This document shows positions 46,221 to 55,152 of a DNA stretch of 64,000 nucleotides, in pieces. Both the position numbers and the translations under genes were made by a program. The notes beneath the pieces were generated by a model. It made no database searches. It saw only the letters and a program-made list of their open reading frames with translations, and had not been told where the DNA came from. Origin of the DNA: Methanosarcina barkeri str. Wiesmoor (GTDB lineage Archaea; Halobacteriota; Methanosarcinia; Methanosarcinales; Methanosarcinaceae); assembly GCF_000969985.1 (NCBI RefSeq), contig NZ_CP009526.1:992001-1056000 (forward strand), written 5' to 3'. How positions within the stretch are numbered: the first letter of the stretch is position 1; each line of letters begins with the position of its first letter.

Positions 46221-47186
46221 TTGCCAGAAGACAATCCTATAAATGACATAAATCGCCCTGAATTTGACGAAGGGCTCCTGAGAAAAATTGCCGAACATCC
46301 CTGCTACGACAGGAAAGCCCAGCATAAGTATGGGAGAATTCACCTGGCTGTGGCTCCTTCATGCAATATCCAGTGTAATTTCTGCGTCAGGGAATTTGAC
46401 TGCGTAAACGAGAGCCGCCCAGGAGTTACGAGTAAGGTTCTTACTCCACAGGAAGCCCTTGAAAAGACAAGGCAGATCATAAAAGATTATCCCTTTATCA
46501 AGGTTGTCGGAATTGCAGGCCCGGGTGATCCCCTGGACAATAAAGAGACCTTTGAAACCTTTGAGCTGATCAAAAACGAATTTCCTGATCTCACACTCTG
46601 TATGAGTACAAACGGGCTCATGCTTCCCGAAAAGCTGGAGGATATTCTGCGCGTAGGAGTTTCTACATTAACGGTAACAATAAATGCGATCGACCCTGAA
46701 ATTCAGGCAAAAATCGTGGACCATGTAGTTTATCACGGAAAGATCTACAAAGGAATCGAAGGCGCAAGAATCCAGATAAAGAACCAGCTTGAGGGCGTTA
46801 AAGCGGCTGTAGATGCGGGCATTGTTGTCAAGGTAAACACCGTACTTGTCCCGGGCATTAATGATAAACATGTGGTTGAGATTGCCAAAAAACTCAACGA
46901 ACTTGGGGTCTACATCATGAATATCATGCCTCTTATTAGCCAGGGAGCTTTTGCAAACACTGAACCGCCTACCGCAGAAGAAAGAAAAGCTGCCCAGCAG
47001 GCGTGTGAACCTTACGTCTTGCAGATGCGCCATTGCAGGCAGTGTAGAGCTGATGCGTATGGACTCCTTTCTCAGGACATGTCGCAGATGAGCGAAGAGC
47101 GCAGAAAGCTCATAAAAATCCAGACAAAAGAGGATATCGAAAGAGCAAGAAAAATCCTTAAGGAAAATGGGGAGCAGGAAGCCTGA
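46221..47186 (+). CDS. nifB: Nitrogenase cofactor biosynthesis protein NifB (radical SAM)
   Basis: 321 residues, TTG start behind GGAGGAG. NifB fuses two [4Fe-4S] clusters and inserts carbide to make the NifB-cofactor precursor of FeMo-co. The radical-SAM ligands are in APSCNIQCNFCVREFDC (C-x3-C-x2-C), followed by ESRPG, and HPCYDRKAQHKYGRIHLAVAP at the N-terminus carries the His/Cys near K1/K2 cluster sites; RHCRQCRADAYGLL near the end holds the C-x2-C pair. It lacks the C-terminal NifX-like domain of many bacterial NifBs, as usual in methanogens. It is 34 kb from the nif operon, with its own promoter and the que genes just upstream. Confidence 0.93.
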   Translation: MPEDNPINDINRPEFDEGLLRKIAEHPCYDRKAQHKYGRIHLAVAPSCNIQCNFCVREFDCVNESRPGVTSKVLTPQEALEKTRQIIKDYPFIKVVGIAGPGDPLDNKETFETFELIKNEFPDLTLCMSTNGLMLPEKLEDILRVGVSTLTVTINAIDPEIQAKIVDHVVYHGKIYKGIEGARIQIKNQLEGVKAAVDAGIVVKVNTVLVPGINDKHVVEIAKKLNELGVYIMNIMPLISQGAFANTEPPTAEERKAAQQACEPYVLQMRHCRQCRADAYGLLSQDMSQMSEERRKLIKIQTKEDIERARKILKENGEQEA

Positions 47187-47404
47187 AAAGAGCCGAAACT
47201 CCAGGCTTAAGAATTACTTCTCCAGTAGCATGAGTAATTTTTAGCTCTGGAATCAAAAAAAGCTTTTAAATAAGAATTCAAGTAAGAGTTCTGGCTTCAA
47301 AACCTATAAAAAGAATGCTGAACCAATAACTGAAAAGTCGGAGTAAGAGTACTCCGCTTCTCAGATCTATTCTAAAAGCGTACTTAAAATTGCACTTGTA
47401 AATA

Positions 47405-47581
47405 TTACTCGATTGTGATTGCGTTGTTCGGGCAGGCATCTTCGCATGCACCACAATCAAGGCACTCATTTTCATCGACAACTGCAATATCGTTGTCGTT
47501 GAGAGAGATTGCAGCTGCTGGACATTCATCTACACAAGTTCCACAGCCTGTACAGGAATCGGCATTAACTTTTGCTACCAT
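47405..47581 (-). CDS. 2x[4Fe-4S] ferredoxin
   Basis: 58 residues from ATG 47581, behind GGAGTGAAAAAA (an in-frame GTG lies nine bases upstream). Two complete tetracysteine motifs: [15 protein letters not shown] (about 11-25) and [15 protein letters not shown] (about 41-55). A clostridial-type low-potential electron carrier. Convergent with nifB and next to it, it could serve NifB/nitrogenase or Ech and formyl-methanofuran metabolism; context does not decide. Confidence 0.93.
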   Translation of the reverse strand: MVAKVNADSCTGCGTCVDECPAAAISLNDNDIAVVDENECLDCGACEDACPNNAITIE

Positions 47582-48002
47582 TTTTTTCACTCCTTTTTAA
47601 CAGTATGGGATTTTTATTTGTCTATACTTATATTAAGTTACTTTTATAAGATTGAATTACTTAATAAAAAGCTGTCGCTTCTTCTATATGAAACAAAGAA
47701 CAAAAAAGATAAAGGATAAAAGAATAGGTACTCGCGAAAATACCTCAAGATTCTTTCATAAAAGAAGTTTCGTAATCTATTTATTCTCATCGATAGCGTA
47801 ATACTAATATTATCTGTATTACTAGCATGCTCTTATACTTGTACACTATTGATTACTCGTATTTACGCTGCTGAAATCTCGTATTTACGCTGCTGAAATC
47901 TCGTATTTATACTACTGATTATTCGTATTTGTACTGTTAATATTTGTATCTGTACTACTGAAATATTTATATGAATTTTAAAAAACAAAAGGAAGCCTGA
48001 CA
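47582..48002. other. Intergenic region with a 22-bp tandem repeat
   Basis: CGTATTTACGCTGCTGAAATCT starts at 47858, 47880 and, increasingly degenerate, 47902, 47924 and about 47946: a 22-bp period over about 110 bases, ending some 40 bases before the next start codon. No gene is seen in the gap. Confidence 0.75.
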
Positions 48003-48983
48003 TTGAACCTGGAAGAGCTCGCAGCAAGGATAAAAAACTTCGAAGGGGTTACCCGAAAAAAACAGATTGAGGACATTGTTTCAGTTTTCGAAGCCGTTCG
48101 TCCTGAGTATCAGAACGCGATCGTTGATTTTGGAGACGATGCGGCAGTTATTGACATAGGAGGAGATGATGTTATCCTCTTTGCAGCAGATGGAATCTGG
48201 GGAAGGTTACTGGATGCCAGTCCCTGGTGGGCAGGTTATGGAGCTGTAGTTGTTAACGTAAACGATATCGCAGCAATGGGGGGAAAGCCTCTTGCTATGG
48301 TAGATATTGCTTCTTCAAGCTCCGAGACAGCCTGTAAGGAACTCATGGAAGGCCTGGCTGAAGGAGTTCGAAAATTCGGGGTTCCGCTTGTAGGTGGGCA
48401 CGTTCATCCTGATACTGATTATAACTCTATTTCAGTTGCTATTATCGGGATAGTGAAGAAAGATTGTGTAATCCGGAGCGACACTGCCCGGTCCGGAGAC
48501 CTGGTTATTGCAGCTTACGATATGGACGGAAAAATAGGGCCAAATTCCCCTTATAGCTGGGATACAACATCTTTTAAAGATCCGGCAGTGCTCAGGAAGA
48601 GCTATCTAGTAACCCAGGAAATTGCAAAACGAAAACTTGCTACAGCAGGAAAAGACATAAGCAACCCAGGGCTTATAGGGACACTTGGCATGCTCTGTGA
48701 AACAAGCAGAGTTGGTGCATCTGTAGACCTTGAAAAAGTCCCGAGGGCCAAAAACGTGGATTTTGAGCAGTGGCTAAAAGTGCATCCCGGAACAGGATAT
48801 GTGTTTACTGCAGATCCGGAAAAGGCAGAAGAATGCAGAAAGGTCTTTGAAGAAGCCGGGCTTACGGCTGCTATTATCGGAAAAATCGAGGCAGGATTAA
48901 AACTCGATATTCATGATAAAACAGGTAGAGTTACAGTATTTGATTTTTCAAGGGAAAGCATTACAGGCATCTGTTCCGAATAA
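48003..48983 (+). CDS. AIR-synthase-related protein, methanogenesis marker 2 type
   Basis: 326 residues with a TTG start behind GGAAGCCTGACA. It has the PurM/SelD/HypE ATP-binding architecture: an N-terminal domain with VDFGDDAAVIDIG and VNVNDIAAMGGKPLAMVDI (metal and ATP ligands) and VPLVGGHVHPDTDY, and a C-terminal domain with PGLIGTLGMLCETSRVGASVDLEK. This combination matches the methanogenesis marker protein 2 family, found in methanogens and of unknown reaction. The 22-bp repeat array lies in its upstream region. Monocistronic. Confidence 0.82.
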   Translation: MNLEELAARIKNFEGVTRKKQIEDIVSVFEAVRPEYQNAIVDFGDDAAVIDIGGDDVILFAADGIWGRLLDASPWWAGYGAVVVNVNDIAAMGGKPLAMVDIASSSSETACKELMEGLAEGVRKFGVPLVGGHVHPDTDYNSISVAIIGIVKKDCVIRSDTARSGDLVIAAYDMDGKIGPNSPYSWDTTSFKDPAVLRKSYLVTQEIAKRKLATAGKDISNPGLIGTLGMLCETSRVGASVDLEKVPRAKNVDFEQWLKVHPGTGYVFTADPEKAEECRKVFEEAGLTAAIIGKIEAGLKLDIHDKTGRVTVFDFSRESITGICSE

Positions 48984-49263
48984 TAGAGGTTTTCCTGTCC
49001 TCTTTTCTTTTTTAATGTCTTTTATTTTTTATCTTTTAAAGCTTAATCTTTTTAAGTTTATGTCTTTAAAGTTCACATCTTTAAAGTTTACATTTTTAAA
49101 GTTTACACCTTCGTATTTTCGTCAAAAAAGATTAATTTTCATTATTGTTTTTCAATCCGGAATTTTATTTTCTTCATGCTACTGGCCCGAAGAGATTTTA
49201 CCGGATTGAGAAAACTTGCGGGATTATTTGTGAAATCTAGCCGAATTGAGAGTCTTTAATTAG

Positions 49264-49572
49264 TTACGGGTTTTCTATCCAGGCTTTCATTTCTTCATAG
49301 AGGAATTTTTCAGCAGCCTGAACTTTCTCCAGAGGGCCACGGAGAACCAGGAGTTCTCTTTCTTCGCTGTTTGCTATGCCTACGAACATCTTTCTGGTGA
49401 CAGGTTCAAGCCCGAACTCTTCAACAATATCGTAAATAATAGATACAACCGTGCCTGGGGGGATTATTAGATCATACAGTTCTTCAATTTTAAAATCCTC
49501 GCATCCTTTCTCTTTTTCCTTTTCAAGTTGCTTTGAGGCAATTAATTCTTCCAGATTAAGTGTCTTGTGCAT
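49264..49572 (-). CDS. Small conserved protein, unrecognised
   Basis: 102 residues, soluble and acidic. The N-terminus is a charged helix (LEELIASKQLEKEKEKGCEDF); then IPPGTVVSIIYDIVEEFGLEP and ERELLVLRGPLEKVQAAEKFLYEEMKAW, which could form a small alpha/beta fold of the kind seen in methanogen-specific DUF proteins (a DUF1894-like assignment came to mind but cannot be supported here). The ATG follows AGGTGACCCCAGGATG-like sequence on the minus strand, a good ribosome site. It is convergent with the marker-2 gene, and the gap between them contains three 15-bp TTTAAAGTT(C/T)ACA repeats. Confidence 0.7.
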   Translation of the reverse strand: MHKTLNLEELIASKQLEKEKEKGCEDFKIEELYDLIIPPGTVVSIIYDIVEEFGLEPVTRKMFVGIANSEERELLVLRGPLEKVQAAEKFLYEEMKAWIENP

Positions 49573-50276
49573 CCTGGGGTCACCTTCTTATTTTTCCTTC
49601 TTATTTTTCTATTTGTAGCTTCTATCAGTTTCGATTAGCTTCAATAAAAAGAAGCAGGTTTAGTAAAGTGGAAAGGCTTTTTGTTTGTGCATTGTTAAAG
49701 TAACGTACATTGTTAAAGTAATGGATATTGTTAAAGTAATGGATAAGGTAAATCAAACTAAGCATTAAACGATGTTAAACGTTAAGATCTCTCAGGTAGT
49801 TAATCAGATCTTTTTATATCAACTTATGATAGGTATAATCATATTTATGATTGATTCTCATGGGCATTATCTGTTATGACCTGAATATTTAATTCAAATT
49901 ACATAATCATTAGATTATAATATTGTTTCATAATTCATGAAGCTATTATGACTCTGGATATAATTAGATGCGAACTTGGACGAAAGTAGAGAAAAACATA
50001 TTCTGGACTCCCGTATTAGAAATATCTGAGAAATTATTCTATCTCATGTCAAATTATAACCAATGTTAAATATGAGCAGAGTTAAAGTACTAGAGGTACA
50101 ATTTGAAAAAATAGTAACGTCTCCTTTACTTATTATGATGTACTGTAACGTAAGTAAGCATACTGCAATTTAAATAAATATATAAAAATGTAAGGGAATG
50201 TGAGGGAAAAGGTACTAAGCAGACCGATTCTAAGCAAACTTTATCTGAGATGAAACTCTCTTATAAGAGGATAGCA
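49573..50276. other. Intergenic region with an 18-bp triple repeat
   Basis: ATTGTTAAAGTAA(CGTAC/TGGAT) occurs three times in tandem at 49691, 49709 and 49727. Beyond that the region is AT-rich with TATA-like stretches (for example near 50175) upstream of the next gene; no gene is seen. Confidence 0.65.
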
Positions 50277-50591
50277 ATGCAGAAGTATAAATTGAAGCGC
50301 GGTTTTAAGCCTGATATTGACAGGATTTATTCTGTAATGGCGGAGTGTTTTCCAGGGGAGATTTCCAGAAATGAAGGAGTCCTTGAAACTTCCTATGGTG
50401 CTATGTCAAAGATACAAGTCCGGATTGAAAATAAAATGCTCTCTGTGGACACGGTTTCCGATGACACCGTAACTGATGATGAAACTGTCCTGCAGACCAA
50501 TAAGGCCTTCCGGGATTTCCTGTATAAGGCTACCGGCTACACAGCAAAAGAGCGAGTAAAAAATGCCAAGAAAGAAGTCAGTGGGAAGTAA
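50277..50591 (+). CDS. DUF5611-like small archaeal protein
   Basis: 104 residues from ATG 50277, behind AGAGGATAGCA; the frame opens at 50250 but without a ribosome site. The sequence MQKYKLKRGFKPDIDRIYSVM...ECFPGEI and DETVLQTNKAFRDFLYKATGYTAKERVKNAKK resembles the euryarchaeal DUF5611 family; function unknown. The basic C-terminal helix might contact nucleic acid. It lies 66 bases before the chorismate-lyase-like gene and is probably co-transcribed with it. Confidence 0.7.
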   Translation: MQKYKLKRGFKPDIDRIYSVMAECFPGEISRNEGVLETSYGAMSKIQVRIENKMLSVDTVSDDTVTDDETVLQTNKAFRDFLYKATGYTAKERVKNAKKEVSGK

Positions 50592-50657
50592 AACTCCTGA
50601 CTACTTAACCTTATTTTGAAATTTTTTCTACCTAACACCCTACCATGAGGCATCTTT

Positions 50658-51170
50658 TTGAGTGGCGATTTTCTGGAAAAACTGAAGAGCTTTGAGATTC
50701 CCACCTGCCTGCGGGTCTGCTGCGGAACCGACGGTTCGGTGACCTTTCTGCTGGAAATAATGACACGAAAGCCGGTAAGTGTAATAACTGAGTCCCAGTA
50801 TACCATTAAGGCTGACAAAACGATTGCTGCCCTTCTGGGCGTGGAAGAAGGCAGCGAGGTAAACGATAGAATAGTCAGGCTCTCTGCAGGGGGCACAACC
50901 TTTGTCCATGCAAGGTCCCTCTCTCCGCTGGAACGCATGCCTGATACCATGAAGGAACAGCTCATGAGGGCAGACATCCCTATCGGCCGGATCCTGCGCA
51001 GCCATAACCTTGAAACCAGGCGCGATATGGCTGAACTTGAAATCCTGGAAGGAGAACCAACTTTTGGTGGCATACCTATCCTTTCCCGTTCCTACAAAAT
51101 AGTCCACAACAACCACGTCCTTATGTGGATTAACGAGCGCTTCCCTATCGATGAGCGCTGGAATTTATAA
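50658..51170 (+). CDS. Chorismate pyruvate-lyase-like (DUF98) protein
   Basis: 170 residues with a TTG start behind GAGG (50647-50650). Family features: FLLEIMTRKPVSVITESQYTIKAD, VNDRIVRLSAGGTTFVHARSLSPLERMP, IPIGRILRSHNLETRRDMAEL and PILSRSYKIVHNNHVLMWINERFP. Relatives remove pyruvate from chorismate to give 4-hydroxybenzoate, which methanogens can use as an aromatic precursor for methanopterin-type cofactors; this use is an inference. All conserved Arg and Glu positions of the pocket that I know by eye (ARS, GRILR, ExxxG-type) are present. Confidence 0.75.
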   Translation: MSGDFLEKLKSFEIPTCLRVCCGTDGSVTFLLEIMTRKPVSVITESQYTIKADKTIAALLGVEEGSEVNDRIVRLSAGGTTFVHARSLSPLERMPDTMKEQLMRADIPIGRILRSHNLETRRDMAELEILEGEPTFGGIPILSRSYKIVHNNHVLMWINERFPIDERWNL

Positions 51171-51368
51171 GGGGATATCTCAGGGAATGACAAACTAAGC
51201 AATAAAATTGGAACAAAATAGCTTTTTTGAAACATGCCTTCCTATTTTATTTAAAACAAACTTGCAAATTTTATAGCAGTCTGGGAGAAAATCCCACCTA
51301 TTTCTGCTTTCAGTCGAAACCTTTATATCTCTGCTGTGATATTTTGGAGATGCTCTTTGAGCATCAGT

Positions 51369-51440
51369 GCCTTGGTGGCTTAGGGGTATAGCGCGTCCTT
51401 GGTAAGGACGAGGTCGCGGGTTCAAATCCCGCCCGAGGCT
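51369..51440 (+). tRNA. tRNA-Thr (anticodon GGT)
   Basis: A complete cloverleaf of 72 nt. Acceptor GCCTTGG pairs with CCGAGGC (one G-U), anticodon stem CGTCC/GGACG encloses TTGGTAA with anticodon GGT, and T-stem GCGGG/CCCGC encloses TTCAAAT. The discriminator base is T and CCA is not encoded. A box A-like CCTTTATATC lies about 40 bases upstream. Its last 14 bases plus one are duplicated 5.3 kb downstream, marking it as an integration site. Confidence 0.95.
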
Positions 51441-51520
51441 TACTACTACCAGTTTAAAGCCTTACTTTCACTTTGCTTGGATTTTGTGTATATAATATAG
51501 TTTCCAAGAAGGTAGATAGT

Positions 51521-52257
51521 ATGAGCATATATGATCATGATAAGGCTTTAAACGCAGTAGAAAATAGGGTAGAGCAGGCAAATTACTGTGCTGACAATAT
51601 AAAGCTGATTTTTAAATTTGAGAATTACTTTTTTGCCAATGGCTTATCCAATGTTCAGGTTTTGAAATACTTGTCACATCTTAACGTGATTGCAGGATGG
51701 ACAGATACCAGCTTTTCGTCGATGGAGCTTGAAGAAGTTCAGGCTATTGTTGCAAGGATTGAACGTTCAGATTGGGCTGAATGGACAAAACACGACTATA
51801 AGCTTACCGTAAAACGTCTTTTTACATGGCTTGGTATGGAAGAGAAAATCAAATGGATTAGAATTTCCATGAAGATGAACTCTTCCAAGTTGCCTGAAGA
51901 ACTTATTTCAGAAGACGAAATTAAGCGAATGATCGAGGCTGCCGAGCACCCGCGGAATAAAGCAATTGTAGCAGTTCTCTATGATACAGGAGCACGTATT
52001 GGTGAGATGGGTTCGCTTAAGATTAAGCTATTGTCTTTGACCAATATGGTGCCATCCTGACTGTTAACGGGAAAACTGGGATGAGACGTGTCCGGACTAT
52101 ATTCTCTGTCCCTTATCTTGCTGCATGGCTTGACATCCATCCTAAAAAGAATAACCCAGACGCCTACCTCATGCGTGAGCCTTTGGATCATGAGGGTTTC
52201 TACAGAGCCCGAATATTGTATATGCAGCAGGTTGATAATTTATCGCCAGGTGTATAG
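51521..52257 (+). pseudogene. int: Tyrosine recombinase/integrase, frameshifted and truncated
   Basis: The N-terminal SAM-like core-binding domain (residues 1-120: KYLSHLNVIAGWTD, WTKHDYKLTVKRLFTWLG) and the start of the catalytic domain (ELISEDEIKRMIEAAEHPRNKA, DTGARIGEM with the first catalytic Arg) are intact up to about 52020. There a frameshift occurs: the next frame continues FDQYGAILTVNGKTGMRRVR, then PYLAAWLDIHPKKNNPDAYLM, and ends at 52257. The HxxR and Tyr catalytic motifs are missing. ATG 51521 follows AAGAAGGTAGATAGT. It reads away from the tRNA, 80 bases downstream of it. Confidence 0.85.
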
Positions 52258-52480
52258 TCTACATTTCTTTACACCATAGTTTACTTGAAGTTTTCAGGAT
52301 TGTTGGTCCGGTATCATCCCTGTTAAAACATCACAAAATCAAGTGGTAAAAGTGCAAAACACGCCTTATTCTCCCCTAGATTAACTAATGTAATTATGAG
52401 TTAGTTAACAATTTAAATCTGAAAACAATTTCGGAAAAACTATAATATGTGGAAGATATACTACCTAAAAAGGTGTAAAA

Positions 52481-54313
52481 ATGAAATTTAGATCTTTGAC
52501 CTTTTTTCTCCTGTTGTCAATTTTGGCACTTCTCTTGCTGTCAACGACAGTTCAGGCAGCTGAATACAGAGAAGTTAATACCAAAGTTAAAGCAGAGGAT
52601 ATCCTGAAAAATATAGAGAGTGGGAAAGATATATACCTTGAAAATTGTCGTATAGTCGGTGAACTCAATTTAAGTAATGTTGAACTTAAAAAGGTCTCTA
52701 AATATAATCGGATACCTTGGTACTATTACGAAGAGGACCCTGATCCAACTGATAGTGAAGAAGGAGTTGTTGAAGGCAACATCACATTCATTAACTGTAG
52801 TTTTGATAGTGACCTCGATTTCTCAAAAGCTCTATTTAGTAGATCTGTTTTATTTCATGAAGTAAATTGTTCTTCCAATGCTACTTTCGGAGCATCCTTT
52901 TTTAATGGAACTTCCAACTTTTATAAGACAACTTTTAATAGAACCTCAAATTTCACCTCTACGAATTTTAATGATAATGCAAACTTTTCTTTTACAACAT
53001 TTAGAGGTCAAACATCCTTCAAGGGAGCGGATTTTAATGATACAGCCTACTTCAATAAAGTCATTTTTGGAAGTAATAGTAATGAAATAACTGACTTCTG
53101 CGATGTGGGTTTTCGCCATTCTGTCTATTTTGAGGAAACAACTTTTAACGATATTACTAACTTTGATAGTACTTTATTTGATGGTTTTGCCAGTTTTCAA
53201 GGGTCGATATTTAACAATACGACCTCCTTCAATGAAGCTAATTTTCATGATTTTACCAGTTTTCAAGGGTCGATATTTAACAATACGACCTCCTTCAATG
53301 AGACTAATTTTCATGATTTTGCCAGTTTTGAAAGGTCAACTTCTAAAGTAGGGTCAACTTCTGCAGTAGATACTTATTTCAATATGGACTCTTTTGATGG
53401 TACTATCAGCTTCAAAAATGTGATTTTTAAAGGCACTTCCGAGTTCTTGAACGCTTCTTTTGATAGTCCTACAGAATTTACTAGTGTACTTTTTAATAAT
53501 GATGCATTATTCCAAGGTGTAAAGTTCAATGATCGTGTCAAATTTACTCTTGTAAAATTTCAAAGTTCTACAGATTTCTCAGATGTGGCTTTTAATGATA
53601 TTAGCAGCTTTTACGGAGTAAGTTTTAAAGGTCCTACCTATTTCGGAAATGGAACTTGGGGGTATTCCACCCATAGTACAACTTTTAAATATTGTAACTT
53701 TTATGAAGTTACTTTCAATAATAATGCCGACTTTGTGGGACCTTACTCACCTCGAAATATATATTCAGATGGAGAAAGTAGTCAGACATTTATTGAATAT
53801 TACAAAAGATTCGGGAAATATGACGAAGCGGATACTATATATTATAACTACCGAGATTCATCTCTAAAACATAAATTAATTTACGCTGCAAAATCAAAAT
53901 CTATCTATGATACCCCACTTTTGATAGACTTTCTTACTTTAATTACTTGTGGTTACGGTGTAAGACCTTTAAATTCACTCTATTTTGGAATGATTATGAC
54001 TTTCTTATTTTCCATAATCTATGCAAAAGGTCCAACTATATCTTTGGTAAGTACTAGTACCGAAACAACGCCTATTAAATTTCGTTTTCAGGGACCAGGA
54101 ATAGTGCGAACAGATGCTTCTGAAAATCAGCATCAGAAAGTTTCCTTTTGGGATGCTTTGAATTTTAGCATAACCACGTTCATTTTTATGAGTCATAATA
54201 ACTGGGATGCTAAAGATAACTTCAGGAAATGGGCTACCCTTGAAGGAGTTATTGGTTGGATAACCCTTGCAATTTTTATGGCTACTCTTACCAATGTGCT
54301 GATAAGGACTTAA
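52481..54313 (+). CDS. Pentapeptide-repeat membrane protein with ion-channel-like C-terminus
   Basis: 610 residues. A signal peptide (FLLLSILALLLLSTTVQAAE) is followed by a short domain, then about 20 or more pentapeptide-type strands (A/F at every fifth position, e.g. ATFGASFFNGTSNFYKTTF) from about residue 90 to 430, predicting a right-handed quadrilateral beta-helix outside the membrane. Residues 460-610 hold two or three hydrophobic segments (LNSLYFGMIMTFLFSIIYA; VIGWITLAIFMATLTNVLI) flanking DALNFSITTFIFMSH, which has the outline of a two-helix pore module without the K+-channel GYG filter. Internal 69-bp duplications occur near 53190-53330. Carried by the integrated element; function unknown. 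Confidence 0.78.
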   Translation: MKFRSLTFFLLLSILALLLLSTTVQAAEYREVNTKVKAEDILKNIESGKDIYLENCRIVGELNLSNVELKKVSKYNRIPWYYYEEDPDPTDSEEGVVEGNITFINCSFDSDLDFSKALFSRSVLFHEVNCSSNATFGASFFNGTSNFYKTTFNRTSNFTSTNFNDNANFSFTTFRGQTSFKGADFNDTAYFNKVIFGSNSNEITDFCDVGFRHSVYFEETTFNDITNFDSTLFDGFASFQGSIFNNTTSFNEANFHDFTSFQGSIFNNTTSFNETNFHDFASFERSTSKVGSTSAVDTYFNMDSFDGTISFKNVIFKGTSEFLNASFDSPTEFTSVLFNNDALFQGVKFNDRVKFTLVKFQSSTDFSDVAFNDISSFYGVSFKGPTYFGNGTWGYSTHSTTFKYCNFYEVTFNNNADFVGPYSPRNIYSDGESSQTFIEYYKRFGKYDEADTIYYNYRDSSLKHKLIYAAKSKSIYDTPLLIDFLTLITCGYGVRPLNSLYFGMIMTFLFSIIYAKGPTISLVSTSTETTPIKFRFQGPGIVRTDASENQHQKVSFWDALNFSITTFIFMSHNNWDAKDNFRKWATLEGVIGWITLAIFMATLTNVLIRT

Positions 54314-55152
54314 TATTTGGACAATCAATAAAATAGGGTCCTTCCAAATCAGTACTAAAACTAAGGGCATAAAATGCTTATTTTGGATAATAGGTATGCA
54401 TTTAGAGTTTCCCCAATTAAGGTACATTCTAAAAATCAATTTTTTATATAAATAATCCATAATACTCTTTTAAATCAAGAAAAAAGCGAGATAAATACTT
54501 TATTCTTTTACAATTTATGTTTATCTATAAATAAGGCATCTGATGTCATTTTCATCCATACAAAATTCAATGTTAAAAGTAAGGATAAATCAACGTTTAA
54601 TTTTCCAATTAAAGTACTTAAGTCATTTAAACAGCAAACAGATCATTTAATGAATGTACCTTAACTGGGGGAGAGCTGACACTATATTATATTTGGAAAA
54701 TAAGTTTAATATCCCTTAAAAAACTAATCCTTTTTCAAGGGGTCTAAATAAAAAGCTTCTAAATCCAACTAAAATATAATCAACAGTAACTCTAAAATGA
54801 AATTTAAGCGTTCTAACTAATTACATTATGTATATCCAATCAGCTAGAGTCTACATCACGTATGAAACAGGTCTAGTTGTTTCATCTTGTCCTCTCAAGT
54901 CCGTAAGCAGGTTCGGTCTCCCCATCCACCTCTATCTCTTATTCAGTTACATATAGGTAGACATTTATAAAAAGTTCCCCACTCCTTTTATGCTTGACCT
55001 TTTTATTTTTTAATTTAAATCCTTATTATCTTTTCACCGTTATGTAATTGGACATTGTTTTCATGTTACTACCGTTAGCAGTCTCTGCTACTAAGCTCAC
55101 AGTATATTTTCCCTTTTTACTTATTTTTGCACAGGGTTCTTGGTTTCGCATT
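54314..55152. other. Gene-free stretch of the integrated element
   Basis: Contains the inverted-repeat unit at 54411-54670. The remainder is AT-rich, with no reading frame that has both a start and a ribosome site. Confidence 0.5.
54411..54670. repeat. 260-bp MITE-like unit with 19-bp terminal inverted repeats
   Basis: CCCCAATTAAGGTACATTC (54411-54429) is the inverted copy, 18 of 19 bases, of GAATGTACCTTAACTGGGG (54652-54670). The interior is AT-rich and non-coding. The size and the terminal arms fit a miniature inverted-repeat element; a clear target duplication is not seen, so the call is tentative. Confidence 0.5.
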
